DNA of 64,000 nucleotides, taken from positions 1,963,713 through 2,027,712 of the forward strand of contig NC_056530.1 in assembly GCF_019175285.1 (NCBI RefSeq), written 5' to 3'. The notes beneath the pieces were generated by a model. That model did not search any database. It saw nothing but the letters and a program-made list of their open reading frames with translations, and was not told where the DNA came from. Positions 21,671 to 32,579 of the stretch are shown here, piece after piece. Numbering within the stretch: position 1 is the stretch's first letter; each line of letters starts with the position of its first letter. This stretch comes from Sceloporus undulatus (taxonomy: Eukaryota > Chordata > Lepidosauria > Squamata > Phrynosomatidae). The position numbers were made by a program, and so were the translations under genes.

Positions 21671-24221
21671 ATGGCTTCTTCTACTGGTAAGTATTAATGA
21701 CCTCACAGTTGCAAGTTTATTTCACGTAGCTTCATTTCTGAGTCATTCCTTAGGATTGTAGCTTTTAAAGAATCTTGCATTGTGCTGTCTATGTATAAGC
21801 ATAAATTCATGTATTGAACTGGACAGGAAGCTTTTAGACTTCAGCATGTTGCTTTCTGATAGCTAAGTCAGTTAGATTATGCTTAAGGTGCAAACCTAAC
21901 AGTCCCATGACAGCTAAAGCTGCTTTCAATTCTAGCTTGAGTAACTAAACTATTTCCTTTGAAGATACTCCAGACATGGGTGCAAATGCTCACCTATGGA
22001 AAAAAAGATGTATTTGAATTTTTTTCCTTTTTGATCATCGTTTTCTACAGTGAATAAGTTGTGGGTTGGTATAAGCGTTAACCTCTCCAGGATCCTCCAA
22101 ACAGTAGAATTTCATGATTATAAAGGAATGAGGAGCCCAATACTTTGACTGGTCAACATCTGTAGTTCTGATTTAGACTCAGAACTGTTTCTTTCACTTT
22201 GTTTGGTCTTAAATAGCACAGTGTTTGTCAACACAATTTCACTTATAGTACTAATATTTAATGGTGGTATTTCTTGTAGACATTCAGGTGAAAGAATTAG
22301 AAAAACGTGCCTCTGGGCAGGCATTTGAATTGATACTTGGCCCACCTTCAAAAGAAGCTGTTCCAGAGTTTCCCCTTTCCCCTCCAAAGAAAAAAGATCT
22401 CTCACTGGAAGAAATTCAAAGGAAGCTAGAAGCAGCTGAAGAAAGGCGTAAGGTAAGTAAATATTGCCACCATTCTTTGTACTCAGGGTTATACTGTAGA
22501 AAATCACTACAATTTGCAGGAATGTACATTTTGAATTGGAGTCATTTGAAAGAGCAGAACAGAAACAGTCCAAGAAGCGTCAAACTGTAACTGTTACATC
22601 ATATCTTGTTATCAAAAGCCTCACGTCATGTAGTTAACCTACTAGTTTTGAATAGTATTGTACAGTGGTGCCTCGGGTTACGAAATTAATTCGTTCCGCC
22701 GCGGCGTTCGTAACCCGATTTTTTTCGTAACCCGAAAAAGCCATAGGCGCTAGCGCTAAAAGCCGCGATTTCGTACGAAAAAGCGCCGAAAAGCACCAAA
22801 AAAATTTTTCGTAAGCCGAAAAAAAAAACGTAACCCGGAACAGTTTTTTCCTATAGGATTTTTTCGTATCCCGGGGTACCACTGTACTAGTATTATCAAA
22901 ACTACTTGATTGTTTTGCACATTTGGAAATGTGTGCCACAATAATCTTCATGTACTCTAGAAATACGAAAGGAGTGGCCAGGAGAAATGAGAGTGAGGAT
23001 TTGCCTTATCATGGTTTGTCCCTTTTGGAACTAATCTGCCTAGTAGTACAAATCATATTTAACACAACCAACTCTGTAATTATATACAGACAACTCACAG
23101 CTAAATGTAGAATCCATCTGTGTTCTAGTCCCATGAAGCTGAGGTGTTGAAGCAGCTAGCTGAAAAACGAGAGCATGAGAAAGAAGTGCTGCAGAAAGCA
23201 ATTGAAGAGAATAACAACTTCAGCAAAATGGCGGAGGAAAAGTTGACCCATAAAATGGAAGCCATTAAAGAGAACAGAGAAGCACAAATTGCTGCTAAAC
23301 TGGAGCGCTTGAGAGAGAAAGTAAGTGGAAGTCTTTTCACAGCTAGCCAGATATTCCTATGAAGCTTTGTTTGTGTATATTCTTAATAATCTAAAATTCA
23401 AAATGAATAATCTAATGAGTTTGTATGAGGGGTGGTTCTTTGGCTTGAATACTATAGAATTACTAAATTTTGTATATGGCAATGTTGACAGGTTAAATTA
23501 CATTTGTCACATGTGCTTCTTTAATGGGAGAGCTACAGTATGCTAGCTGTAAGTTTGAGATGACACTTGAATATAATTGAGTGGGCCAGAAATCAACATC
23601 TCGCCCAAACTTCTCTAAGACAACCAGGATTTAGTGGGTATTCCCTGGTACTGATGCCTCTTGCAGCTTTCAGCACCCTTGTGTTTTCTTCTGTGTGTGT
23701 GGGTAAACTTCCCCTAACTTACCAAGTATCTTTTCAGAGGGTGCAGCAAGGAAAAGGAATGGGCTAAAACTGCTGCATGCCCCTCCTTTTTTCCTACTGC
23801 CAACAAAATGGCTGAATGGAGTCCGAGTCCAGCCCAGTCGCTAGGAATAGTCCTTGAGATGTTTTTCTGCAAAACATCTGCAGTTCGTGCTGCAAAACTA
23901 AATCTTCAGTGGTAGAGGCTACTCCCTTAAATACTCTGCTTTCTTAACAGTAGCCTTCTGAAAAACAACGAAACTGATATGAACTGGTGTCAGTTATTAA
24001 AAATGGATTAAAGTTTGTATGTTAGACCCATATAACTCAATGTTACCCAGCTGGAATAAAAAAGTATGCCTTCCAATATCTGAATTACAGAATACATTTC
24101 TATCAAAGCTTGAAGCTGTTTTCTCACTGTCTTAACTCTGCTTTACCAGGACAAGCATATTGAGGAAGTACGGAAGAACAAAGAAGGAGGCAAAGAATCT
24201 GGCGATAATGAAAGCGACTGA
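21671..24221 (+). CDS. STMN1: Stathmin (STMN1), four coding exons
   Basis: Stathmin/Op18 is a cytosolic phosphoprotein that binds two alpha/beta-tubulin dimers and promotes microtubule turnover; phosphorylation turns it off in mitosis. Coding exons are 21671-21686, 22280-22452, 23129-23320 and 24150-24221, all with GT-AG borders; the total is 453 nt, 150 residues (human 149). The protein opens [18 protein letters not shown], one residue longer than the human MASSD start, continues with [18 protein letters not shown] and the long charged tubulin-binding helix ([20 protein letters not shown]), and ends [11 protein letters not shown]. Serines equivalent to human 16, 38 and 63 are present (17, 39, 64). 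The Ser25 position is glycine (LGPPSKEA, where human has LSPRSKES), so one known MAPK/CDK site is gone. Asn and Met in the human EANKENREAQM are both Ile. Identity is certain. Confidence 0.97.
22663..22884. mobile_element. Young Tigger-like MITE in STMN1 intron
   Basis: It is flanked by TA dinucleotides, with inverted ends cagtggtgcctcgggttacg and cgtatcccggggtaccactg. CpGs are still abundant (gccgcggcgttcgtaacccg), which suggests recent insertion because methylated CpGs decay quickly. It is non-autonomous; TcMar-Tigger-like by termini. Confidence 0.85.
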
Positions 24222-25900
24222 CTTCATCCTGAAAACTGACTTTCTCCCCTTTGTCTAAATATCCAAAGACTGTATTGGCCAGTGTTTTTTGTTAAGTTTC
24301 TAGAAAACTGATGTAGAGCTGTATAGTTAGATCCAACTGTACACTTGCTTTGGGGAATTAGAGGGGAGCCCTTTCATGTTCACTCTTTTTCTAAAATGTT
24401 AGTCTTTCCGGTGTAGCTATCTTGTTGCATTTCTTCTATTCCAGTGCATTTGTTCCTGGATTGATGGCTAGTGCTGTATATTCGGCTCTGACATGCTTGT
24501 GAACGGAATATGTAGTGTAATGTTCATGCTGAATCTGTTACACTTCAGAATCTGTCAGTCTTAAAACATTACTGTATCCAAGTAATGTAATAAAGCTGCA
24601 CAGTGCTGTTATCACAGGTGACTGTTTCTGAGACTAGCATGGCTAAATATGCAACTCAAGTGTAGCTGTGACTAGTGTATTTTGATGCAATATTAGAATG
24701 AAAAATGCCTGCAAACAATATTCTTGTAGCTGTTGGCTAGTGATATTCTTCAGTGGCCATTGTTGCCTGTTGTCCCAATGTTACAATAAGAGCTTTGTCT
24801 TGCACCTCAGCAGTTGTCAGCTGCTGTTTTGTTCAAACAATTCAGAACCACCTCCCTCCTAGAGGCTTGCATTTCCAACAAATGAGTTTCTTGTTCATAT
24901 GTGACCTGATTTGACTTCAAAAGCAGTTGCTTGTTCATTTTTGAAGTTGCATTTAAAACAGGGCATCGCCAAAACCAAGCCACTGCTTTTGGAAATTTTG
25001 CCTGATTAGTAAATACGCCTTGGAGTGAAGAATAGGCCTTTTGGGGCTCCAGGGTTTTTAGCTGTCACTGTTGGTACTTAGTGTCTCTAAAGCAATACTA
25101 CATTTTAAATTTAGAGCAGCTGTGGTGCATTAAAGGTATATACCAGCTTCTTGCAAAAAAGAAAAAGACAAGCACTGAGAATTTGAACATCTAAAATATT
25201 TTGCGAAGGCATTTAGTTATGCAGTTACTACAGCTTGATACTGAAACTAAACATGTTACATTTAAGAGAAGGTTAGAATTTCAGCTTGAATTGAATATAT
25301 ATCCTAGGAAGCCAGTTCTGCTTTGGGGCTGCACGTGGGGAGTGATGATAAACGCTGGAGGGATTTATAGCACCCACTAAGTGCTGTTTTTGTATGAAAG
25401 GTTTAGGATGGGTTTGCCAGTTAAACAGCTCCCTCGTGTGGCACAAATGTTAACTACAGCCTCAAATGGTTACTACCAGCATTACCAGTTCAAAGCAAAA
25501 CTTGTAGTACCCAGATTTCAGCATATAAATTTGTGTGGCAGACGGTTACTCCAGTCCCAATATTAAACATTAATCTTGAGTTTTTAATGGAATAGATGGT
25601 TCTTCCTCAACTGCAGTACCAAGAACTGTTAACTGTTTGTAGGAATCTATCTTGATGATGTGGGCTGCTATACTTGAGATTTCCCCCCATCTCTTGGAAT
25701 GTTACTTAAAAAGGCGTATGACTGGTGGCAGGTTCTTCATGCTGTATTTTAATGGTATAAATGTGAAACTGCTTCCTGTGCATGTGTTTCCAGACTTGTT
25801 TTATCTACTTGCTCATCTCATCAACTTATAAAATTTATAACTACTCATCTGTGTAACTTAGTAGTTTTAGCCAGCCATCAATAAATAGACTTAACTAATT
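24222..25900 (+). other. STMN1: STMN1 3' UTR and poly(A) signals
   Basis: The stop at 24219-24221 is followed by unique sequence. An AATAAA at 24589-24594 gives a short 3' UTR of about 0.39 kb. A second AATAAA at 25880-25885 would give a long form of about 1.7 kb; the repeat-free character up to that point is compatible with this, but usage cannot be told from sequence. Confidence 0.7.
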
Positions 25901-26486
25901 TTGGTGCTTTTTCCTTGTTGTCTCGAGGTAGCAAATGTCTTCCTGGTGCTGAAAACTGCTTGTGACATTTTCAAAAGCTGGGTGGCTTAGTTCAGGGTGC
26001 TCCTGAAAGCATGCTGTCTGTATTTGGCTAGTGCTGGACTGGGCAGTTAACTAGTAAACATCCTAGTCTTACCTTTCAACCAAGTGTTAGTCCTGGTTTA
26101 GGCTCTGCCAGAGCATAGGGACACAATTTGCAAATATATGAGATCATTTTTCAACCAGTGTGGTACAATTTCTTATAAAAAATGTTTGTAATACAATAAT
26201 TCAGCAGAGTTTAAAAGATAAATTCAATCAGCACAAGAATGAGCAGAATCATAAACATGTTTTCAAATAGGTTTAGAAAACCTCTGATACCAGAATGAAG
26301 CACAGGCCTTGTGGGGCCTTTTGGTTAGGAAAATGATTTTATCCCTGGAGCTTTTACATTGAATTCTTGTGCTTATTGAACTGCTTTTAAGGGCCTGGAC
26401 TGTGGAGCTGGTCCCTGTTTTGATAGTCTTCAGTCACTTCTCTTACTAGTAATTAAGCATGTGATAAAGATGTCCCTGTTCTCTGA
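25901..26486. other. Intergenic, nothing recognised
   Basis: Unique sequence downstream of the distal STMN1 poly(A) signal. No gene, no clear repeat. Confidence 0.4.
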
Positions 26487-26697
26487 GGCTGGATCCACAC
26501 TGTAGAAATAATCCAGTTTGAGGCTGCTTTAACTGCTCTGACTCGATGCTAGGGAATTCTGGGAGTCGTAGTTTGGTGACATTTCGCCTTCTCTGTCGGG
26601 CCCCAGCCAACTACAATTCCCAGAATTTCATAGCATGGAGCCATGACAGTTAAAGTAGCATCAATCTGGATTATATCTGCAGTGCGGATGCAGCCTA
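26487..26697. mobile_element. Palindromic element, family A
   Basis: Ends ggatccacactgtagaaat and tctgcagtgcggatgcagcc are inverted repeats; the arms contain ctgctttaactgctctgact and agccatgacagttaaagtag. The termini are of the 'gcatccacactgcag' subtype, not the 'ggtccaaaacacac' subtype. Confidence 0.85.
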
Positions 26698-26788
26698 AGA
26701 CAGGTCGTAAACATGGCCAAATAGGGCATATCTCAATTTAGGCTACAGCACTAATGGCTGAATATTATGGACAAACGCCTGTACCACG

Positions 26789-26888
26789 TTATATTTTTGC
26801 CAAGTCCTTTTTGCTCATTGAAACTGAGGAAATAGGATTTGACAAAAATATAACATGGTTGAGCAAAAAGGACTTGGCAAAAATATAA
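26789..26888. repeat. Perfect 29 bp inverted repeat with a third partial copy
   Basis: The left arm (26789-26817) and right arm (26860-26888) are exact reverse complements over 29 bp, built around gccaagtcctttttgctca. Between them, at about 26841-26856, gacaaaaatataacatg repeats the end of the right arm directly (26878-26892). This does not match any other repeat in the window. Confidence 0.9.
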
Positions 26889-27326
26889 CATGTTAGGGAA
26901 GGCTTCTTTTGTCTGTAATATTCACCCGTTACTCACCCAAGAAGCACATGTTGCAGCCTAGACTTAGAGATGCCATTTTTTAATCAAACCATCTACCATA
27001 TTTCTTTACTGGGTCGTACTCAACACTGGCTTCATTTCTATGTCAGTACTACTGTATTTCTAATATGTCTTGGGGTTCCTTAGGTTTCATGCCTTAGGAC
27101 TTCAAAGTATCTGTAGTCTAAGCTTCAGCTACCTCAACTTTTTGTTCTAGAGAGTTATTAAGCCATCTCATATCTTACACATGTCCTATTATATCTGTTA
27201 AATTCTGCCTTTATGTTAGAACAGTTCATGCATTTACTTTAATTTACTGCACGGTATGGAATCCCTTACAGGGAAGCTATTGCTCCAGATAAAAACTTGA
27301 CTTAATAGAGCGGTTACTATGTAAGC

Positions 27327-27459
27327 CAATGGTTCCCAAACTTTGGTCCTCCAAATGTTTGGGATCACAGCTCCCAGAATTCCTGACATGACCAAGCTGG
27401 CTGGAACTTCTGGGAGTTGAAGTCCAAAACGTTTGAGAGCCAAAGTTTGGGAACCACTG
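27327..27459. mobile_element. hAT (Charlie-like) palindromic MITE with target-site duplication
   Basis: Ends caatggttcccaaactttgg and ccaaagtttgggaaccactg. The flanking octamers atgtaagc (27319-27326) and atgtaaac (27460-27467) differ at one position, a nearly intact 8 bp duplication as expected for hAT. Confidence 0.9.
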
Positions 27460-27999
27460 ATGTAAACCCTAGACGATATCCCACAACACTTACTGTAAAT
27501 GAGAATGGATTCCTTCATATCTCATGCTTGGGACATCCTTACTGCTGTGGAGTCAATAAAGGAGCTACTGAAGCACTATTATATTTATACTAATGGAAGT
27601 TACTCCAAGACATGGCATCTGCCAGAAGTTCCTTCCACTCTAACCAGCGTGGCCACTAGTAATTCAACATCTGGAGAACAAGCTCTCCAGATCTTTACCT
27701 GAATCGTTGATCACACTAAATTGAAAATCTGATTTAAATAATCCAATATAAAATACAATAATCCAATATAAAAGTTGGAAAACAAAATTTAAAGCGTTCT
27801 CAAAATGCCATGGGGAGCAGCTGCTCACAGTGCATATACTGCATGCAAAATGTGTTTTGTTGTGTGCCTTCCAAGTTGTTTCTGACTTAAGAATTGAACT
27901 AGATTAATGTATCACTTTGGTGTGTTGCTAGTTGTACTGTTCTTTTCATATTATGAGGTGCACTGGGTCCCAGTTTCAGGAAAAGAGCAGGGTACAAAT

Positions 28000-28690
28000 T
28001 ATTATTAGGGTGATCCTATTGAGGTTTTCTTGCCAAGGTTTGTTCAGAGAGGTTCGACTTGCCACCCTCTGAAGCTGAGAGAGAGTGAGCTCCCTAAGCT
28101 CACCAAGGGGGTTTCCATGGCCAAGTGAGGCATAGACCAATGCTCCAACTGCTACACCTCACTGCCACTTAAGAGAATAATTTTAAATGGTACTTTGTGG
28201 GGGGAAATAGTTTGAGAAGTGGCTGAGATAAGGTTACTTTGAGACTTTCAAGTGGCTTCTGATTTAGGGCAGTTTGTGGCATCCCTGAGGCTATCCTGGG
28301 GTTTTCTTGGCACAGGTTGTTTGCTGCTGGCTTTCTTTGAGGCTGAGAGAGAGTGACTTGTCCAAGGCAACCTCCAGTGACACCACTGTGGAGTAGAAAG
28401 AGAGGAAGACTGCATGCCAGATGGATCGGGATGACCAGATGTCCTCCTTTTTCCAAGGCATGTCCTCCACTTCAGCCTTCTGTCCAGGAGGAATTCTAAA
28501 AGCGTCCTCCCTTTTGAACATGACTTAAGAAGCATGCATTTCTTTTGCAATGTCCTCCCTTTTTCTTGAACATTGTACATTTGGCCCTTGTGGTGAGGAC
28601 ACCTAAGTCCCCTTGCCCCAAGGCCAAGCTGGGAATCAAAGCCTGCTTTCTAGAGCCCTAGTCTAACACTCAAAGCCCTTCGCCCTCCTT
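28000..28690 (-). mobile_element. Mosaic of SINE, Bov-B and 'gtcctcc' repeat fragments
   Basis: SINE bodies on the minus strand lie at about 28020-28165 (gaggttttcttgccaaggtt) and 28290-28370 (ggggttttcttggcacaggt), with a SINE head piece resuming at about 28580-28680. A short Bov-B piece (gccagatggat) is at about 28395-28428. Between lies a 'atgtcctcctttttccaagg' repeat (28430-28575), a family also seen at 30.7 and 55.8 kb. Confidence 0.6.
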
Positions 28691-29470
28691 TTACCTGAGA
28701 GGACACCTCTCTGGGAATCTCTAGCTCCTCCAGTGCAACTCTGGTCAACGTCTGCCAGACATTCATCATAGAGTTGCGGCAGAGGGGCTACAAATGCCTC
28801 TAGGAATCTATAGGTACAGTCAGCCCTTCTTATACATGGATTTTTTATACACGGATAAGTATAAGTTTCAAATATCAAACCTTGATTTTCCATTTTGCTA
28901 TGTTGTTATATTTAATGGGACTTGAGCATCCAAGGATTTTGTTATCCGCGGGGGATCTTGGACCCAAACCCCAGCGGATAACAAGGGCCCACTGTACTTC
29001 AGTGCGACATTTGGATCTCGCTATTCCTGGAGAGAACATATCAATAGGATCCGTGAAGAGCCAAAGCTGCAAATGTAGAGGGACGAGTTTAGTTGCAAGG
29101 TCCCCTGTGGATCCCAAAATCCATGGACGTTCGAGTCCCATGAAGTACAATGGCACAGTAAAATGGGGTCCCTTATACAAAATGGAAAAATCAAGGTTTG
29201 CTATGTGGAATTTAGACCTTTTTTTAAAGAAAATTATTAAACATTAAAACAGGCATAAATTCATAAAAATAACACGCATACAAATTTCCAACATACAAAC
29301 CAACTAAGCTTATTCTTATTAAACATGCACATTGGTAATACTCTTCTATGTTTTCTTATCTTTCAAGCTGATGATCTTTCAATTGGAACTTTTGGGGATC
29401 ATTTCCAAGATATAGATCCTTGAATCTGTGGATAAAAAAATCTGTGGATAAGGAGGGCCCATGCGCCAAG
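28690..29470. mobile_element. Nested Tigger-like MITEs
   Basis: An outer element of the 'ctctaggaatctctag...caaagctgcaaatgt' family (about 28690-29090) is interrupted by a complete 'cagtcagccc' element at 28817-28994 flanked by TA. A further 'ggtatcc'-type copy follows (ggtcccctgtggatcccaaa at about 29100) and is itself split by A-rich DNA at about 29217-29400 before its end (tggataaggagggccc) at about 29460. Confidence 0.7.
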
Positions 29471-29574
29471 AGAAAGGCAGTGGGCCATTCTGGATCTCCT
29501 ATTATTATTATTATTAAGGTTTCTCAAATAACAAATGTATAAACAGTAGAAATACCAGAGCTGAAGGCACTTAA

Positions 29575-30135
29575 TGCAGACCCACAATGAACCCCAAGAG
29601 GGCTTGGAAGCCCCGCCCTCAGAAAGGCAGTGGCCATGCTGCCTCTTGTTTTGCTGAATGCTCAATGCAGTCTACAATGAGCCCAGAAGACTTGAAAGCC
29701 CCGCCCACTCCCAGGAAGCCCCGCCCGCAGAAAGGCAGTGGCAATGTTGGCTCTCATTTAGCTGAATGCTCTTAATCCAGCCCCACAATGAGCCCCGCCC
29801 CCAGGAGGACTTGGGAGCTCCGCCCACTCCAGGGAAGCCCCTCCCATTGAAAAGCAGTGGCCATACTGGCTCATTCACAATGAGCCCAGGAGGACTTGGA
29901 AGCCCCGCCCACCATGGGAAGCCCCTCCCACAGTAAGGCAGTGGTCATGCTGGCTCATTGTACTGAACGCTCTAAATCCAGTCCCACAATGAGCTCATGA
30001 GGACACGGAAGCCACGCCCACTCCCGTGAAACCCCTCCTACTCCCTAGAAGCCCCTCCCACAGAAAGGCTTGCTCATTCTACTGAATGCTCTTAATCCAG
30101 CCTCACAATGAGCCCGGAAGCCCCGCCCATTCCCC
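29575..30135. repeat. GC-box-bearing minisatellite, about 5-6 units of 95-120 bp
   Basis: Each unit reads roughly cacaatgagccc - aggacttggaagccccgccc - gaagcccc(t/g)ccca - cagaaaggcagtggccat - ctgaatgctcttaatccag. Units start near 29583, 29677, 29784, 29875, 29984 and 30102. Every unit carries ccccgccc or cccctccc, Sp1/KLF-type sites, giving about ten in a row directly upstream of a CpG island. Confidence 0.85.
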
Positions 30136-30432
30136 GGGAAGCCCCGCCCACCCGCGCAGGCGCCGTGCATTCCCTGCCTCGGCCTGCAGGGGGCGTCGGT
30201 TGGCTTCTTTGAACGCTTCGTTCGTTAGTGAGGGAAGAAGAAGAAGAAGGCGGGAAGGCGAGGCGGCTCTTGTTGCAGCAGAGGGGCGGCCTTGCCCTGC
30301 CTCGGCCAGGCGGTCCCTTCGCCTCAGCATCCTCAGGAGGAAGGAGAAGCAGACAGCGACGACGACGACGACGACGACGCAGCCGAGGTTGGTCCACAGG
30401 GGCACTTATGATGGGGACGGGGGCGTCTACAC
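30136..30432 (+). promoter_or_regulatory. PAQR7: CpG island, candidate PAQR7 promoter and non-coding exon 1
   Basis: CpG-dense DNA with ccgcgcaggcgccgtgcatt, a (gac)n tract at about 30353-30380 and a possible donor gccgag|gttggt at about 30387. The next recognised coding sequence on either strand is PAQR7, 10 kb downstream, whose coding region begins right after an acceptor-like site; PAQR7 is known to have non-coding 5' exons. The link between the two is inferred. An unrecognised non-coding transcript or a minus-strand promoter is the alternative. Confidence 0.5.
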
Positions 30433-30433
30433 C

Positions 30434-30640
30434 GTCGAGTTAACCCGGTTTGGTACCGCTTTAACTCTGTTGTCTGGCACAAAGCTATGGAATTCTGGGA
30501 GTTGGAGTTTGTTGTGGGCGCGGAGAGGAGCTTAAAGAAGGAAGGCCCCAACAACATGCTCCAACTCCCAGAATTCCATAGCCTTGAGCCAGACAACAGG
30601 GTTAAAGCGGTACCAAACCGGGTTATCTCTCCAGTGTGGA
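30434..30640. mobile_element. Palindromic element, family A variant, at island edge
   Basis: Arms gttaacccggtttggtaccg and cggtaccaaaccgggttatc are near-perfect inverted repeats, with tggaattctgggagttggag answered by ctccaactcccagaattcca. It is less CpG-decayed than other copies, so it may be young. Confidence 0.8.
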
Positions 30641-30689
30641 TTGGTCAGCCTCGTGGTAAAAGCCAGGCTTCTTAGTGGTTGCTCTTTAC

Positions 30690-30850
30690 ATGGAGGACGT
30701 TTCAGGGGAAAAGGAAAAATGGAGGACAGGTGACATAGAAGCTAGAAACACTCATCGAAAGGACGTTTTGGGATCCTTCCCGGACGGGAGGCAGAAATGT
30801 AGGACATGCCCTGGGTGGATGGGTGGGAAGGAGGACTTATGGCAACCCTC
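30690..30850. repeat. 'gtcctcc' interspersed repeat
   Basis: It contains tggaggacgtttcagggg, aaatgtaggacatgccctgg and gaaggaggacttatggcaac, relatives of the copies at about 28.4 and 55.8 kb. Class not assigned. Confidence 0.5.
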
Positions 30851-31089
30851 TCATGGAGATTTCTCTGGCAAGGCTTTTGTGTTTTATCTACGATTCACTG
30901 CTTGAAATATAGTCCTAAAAAGTATAATTCCAAAGAGCAAACCTTGATTCCCCCATTTTATACAAGGGACACCATCTTAACTCTGCCATTGCATTTAATG
31001 GGACTTGGGCATCCACAGACTGTGTTATCCATGAGGGAACAGAAGTATAGTGTCTAGATCCAGGGAAGTCATAGTGCCTCTCTGTGCTG

Positions 31090-31806
31090 CTTTGGTCAGA
31101 CCTTACTTGCAATACTGTCTCCACTATCTTTCCTTCCCTTTCCACCTCCTTCTCCTGTCCTCTCCCCTTCTGGTCTGTCGACTCTCAAAAGTGTGATGCG
31201 GCAGCTAACAAGGCCAATGCGATTCTAGGCTGCATCAACAGAAGTATAGTGTCTCATCAAGGGAAGTAATAGTGCCACTATATTCTGCTCTGGTCAGGCC
31301 CCACCTGGAATATTGTGTCCAGTTCTGGGCACCACAATTCAGAAAGGACATTGAGAAACTGGAGCGTGTCCAAAGGAGGGCGACAAAAATGGTGAAAGGT
31401 CTGGAAACCATGAAGCCCTATGAGGAACGCCTTAGGGAGCTGGGTATGTTTAGCCTGGAGAAAAGAAGGTTAAGAGGTGATATGATAGCCCTGTTTAAAT
31501 ATTTGAAAGGATGTCATATTGAGGAGGGAGCAAGCTTGTTTTCTGCTGCTCCAGAGAACAGGACCTGGAGCAATGGATGCAAGCTACAGGAAAAGAGATT
31601 CCACCTGAACATTAGGAAGAACTTCCAGACAGTAAGGGCTGTTCGACAGTGGAACAAACTCCCTCGGAGTGTGATGGAGTCTCCTTCCTTGGAGGTCTTT
31701 AAGCAGAGGCTGGATGGCCATCTGTCGAGGTTGCATTTCCTGCATGGCAGAATGGGGTTGGACTGGATGGCCCTTGCAGTCTCTTCCAACTCTACGATTC
31801 TATAAG
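31090..31806 (+). mobile_element. CR1 LINE 3' end with intact-looking C-terminal coding tail
   Basis: An open frame of 177 codons (31272-31805) encodes the end of CR1 ORF2: [74 protein letters not shown] and [16 protein letters not shown]. It ends gactggatggcccttgcagt and ctctacgattctat, the CR1 3' terminus. The element is 5'-truncated. The open frame suggests a relatively recent copy. Confidence 0.92.
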
Positions 31807-31889
31807 GGCCCACTATCCAAGTTCCTAAAGAGTAAAGATACATAACTCAGCACTGAAGGCAGAATTGTCCAAGCCATTTTATTCCCCAT

Positions 31890-32285
31890 CAGCAGCCACA
31901 GATGTGAGAGTGGATGGCAAAGAAAGTGGGTAAGAAGACAACTGATCCGTTTGAGATGTGATGCTGGAGAAGATTGTGGAGGATACCGTGGACGGCCAGA
32001 AAGACAAACAAGTGGGTCCTAGGACAGATCAAGCTGGAAATCTTGGCAACCAAGATGATGAAACTGAGGCTGCCGTACTTTGGCCACTTCATGAGAAGGC
32101 ATGAATCACTGGAAAAAACAATAATGCTAGGAAAAGTAGGAGGAGATAGAAAGAAAAGAAGGCCACATGCCAGATGGATGGACTCAGTCAGGGAGGAGAC
32201 GGCAGGACCTGAACAGAGAGGTTGAGGAAGCAAGGCTCATCCACAGGTTTGCCATGAGTCGAAGGCAGCCATAGCCATCTAACAA
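31890..32285 (+). mobile_element. Bov-B (RTE) LINE 3' end
   Basis: A frame reads WRIPWTARKTNKWVLGQI, MKLRLPYFGHFMRRHESLEK and TIMLGKVGGDRKKRRPHARW, the conserved C-terminus of the Bov-B protein, and the copy ends in aggtttgccatgagtcgaag. It follows the CR1 copy closely. Confidence 0.9.
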
Positions 32286-32293
32286 GCTCTTAA

Positions 32294-32515
32294 GGTCCAG
32301 AACACACTGCAGAAATAATCCAGTTTGAGACCGCTTTACCTACCTTGGCTCAGTGCTTGAGAATCCTGGGACTTGTAGTTTATTGTGGCACCAGGGCTCT
32401 CTGACAGAGAAGGCTAAACGTCTCACAAAACCGCAGTCCCCAAAATCCCTTAGCATTGAGCCAAGGCAGTTAAAGCAGTCTCTAGATTATTTCTGCAGGT
32501 GCTTCGGACTTAAGA
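32294..32515. mobile_element. Palindromic element, family A
   Basis: It starts ggtccagaacacactgcaga and ends tctgcaggtgcttcggactt; paired internal arms include ttggctcagtgcttgagaat and cattgagccaaggcagttaa. Confidence 0.8.
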
Positions 32516-32579
32516 CAGCTAACAACAAACAGCACTTGAAGCGGTGTTGAACTGTGTTATTGCTACAGTGTAGGCGCAC

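Noticed and set aside
29575-30135. CRISPR-like regular repeats
   Set aside because: The units are contiguous without unique spacers and the genome is a vertebrate; it is a minisatellite.
30086-30535. 149-codon open frame across the 30 kb island
   Set aside because: It runs from minisatellite through a trinucleotide repeat into a MITE; composition is repeat-driven and no family is recognisable.
31272-31805. 177-codon open frame as a host gene
   Set aside because: Its sequence is the C-terminal tail of CR1 ORF2 and it ends in the CR1 3' terminus; it is a truncated LINE.
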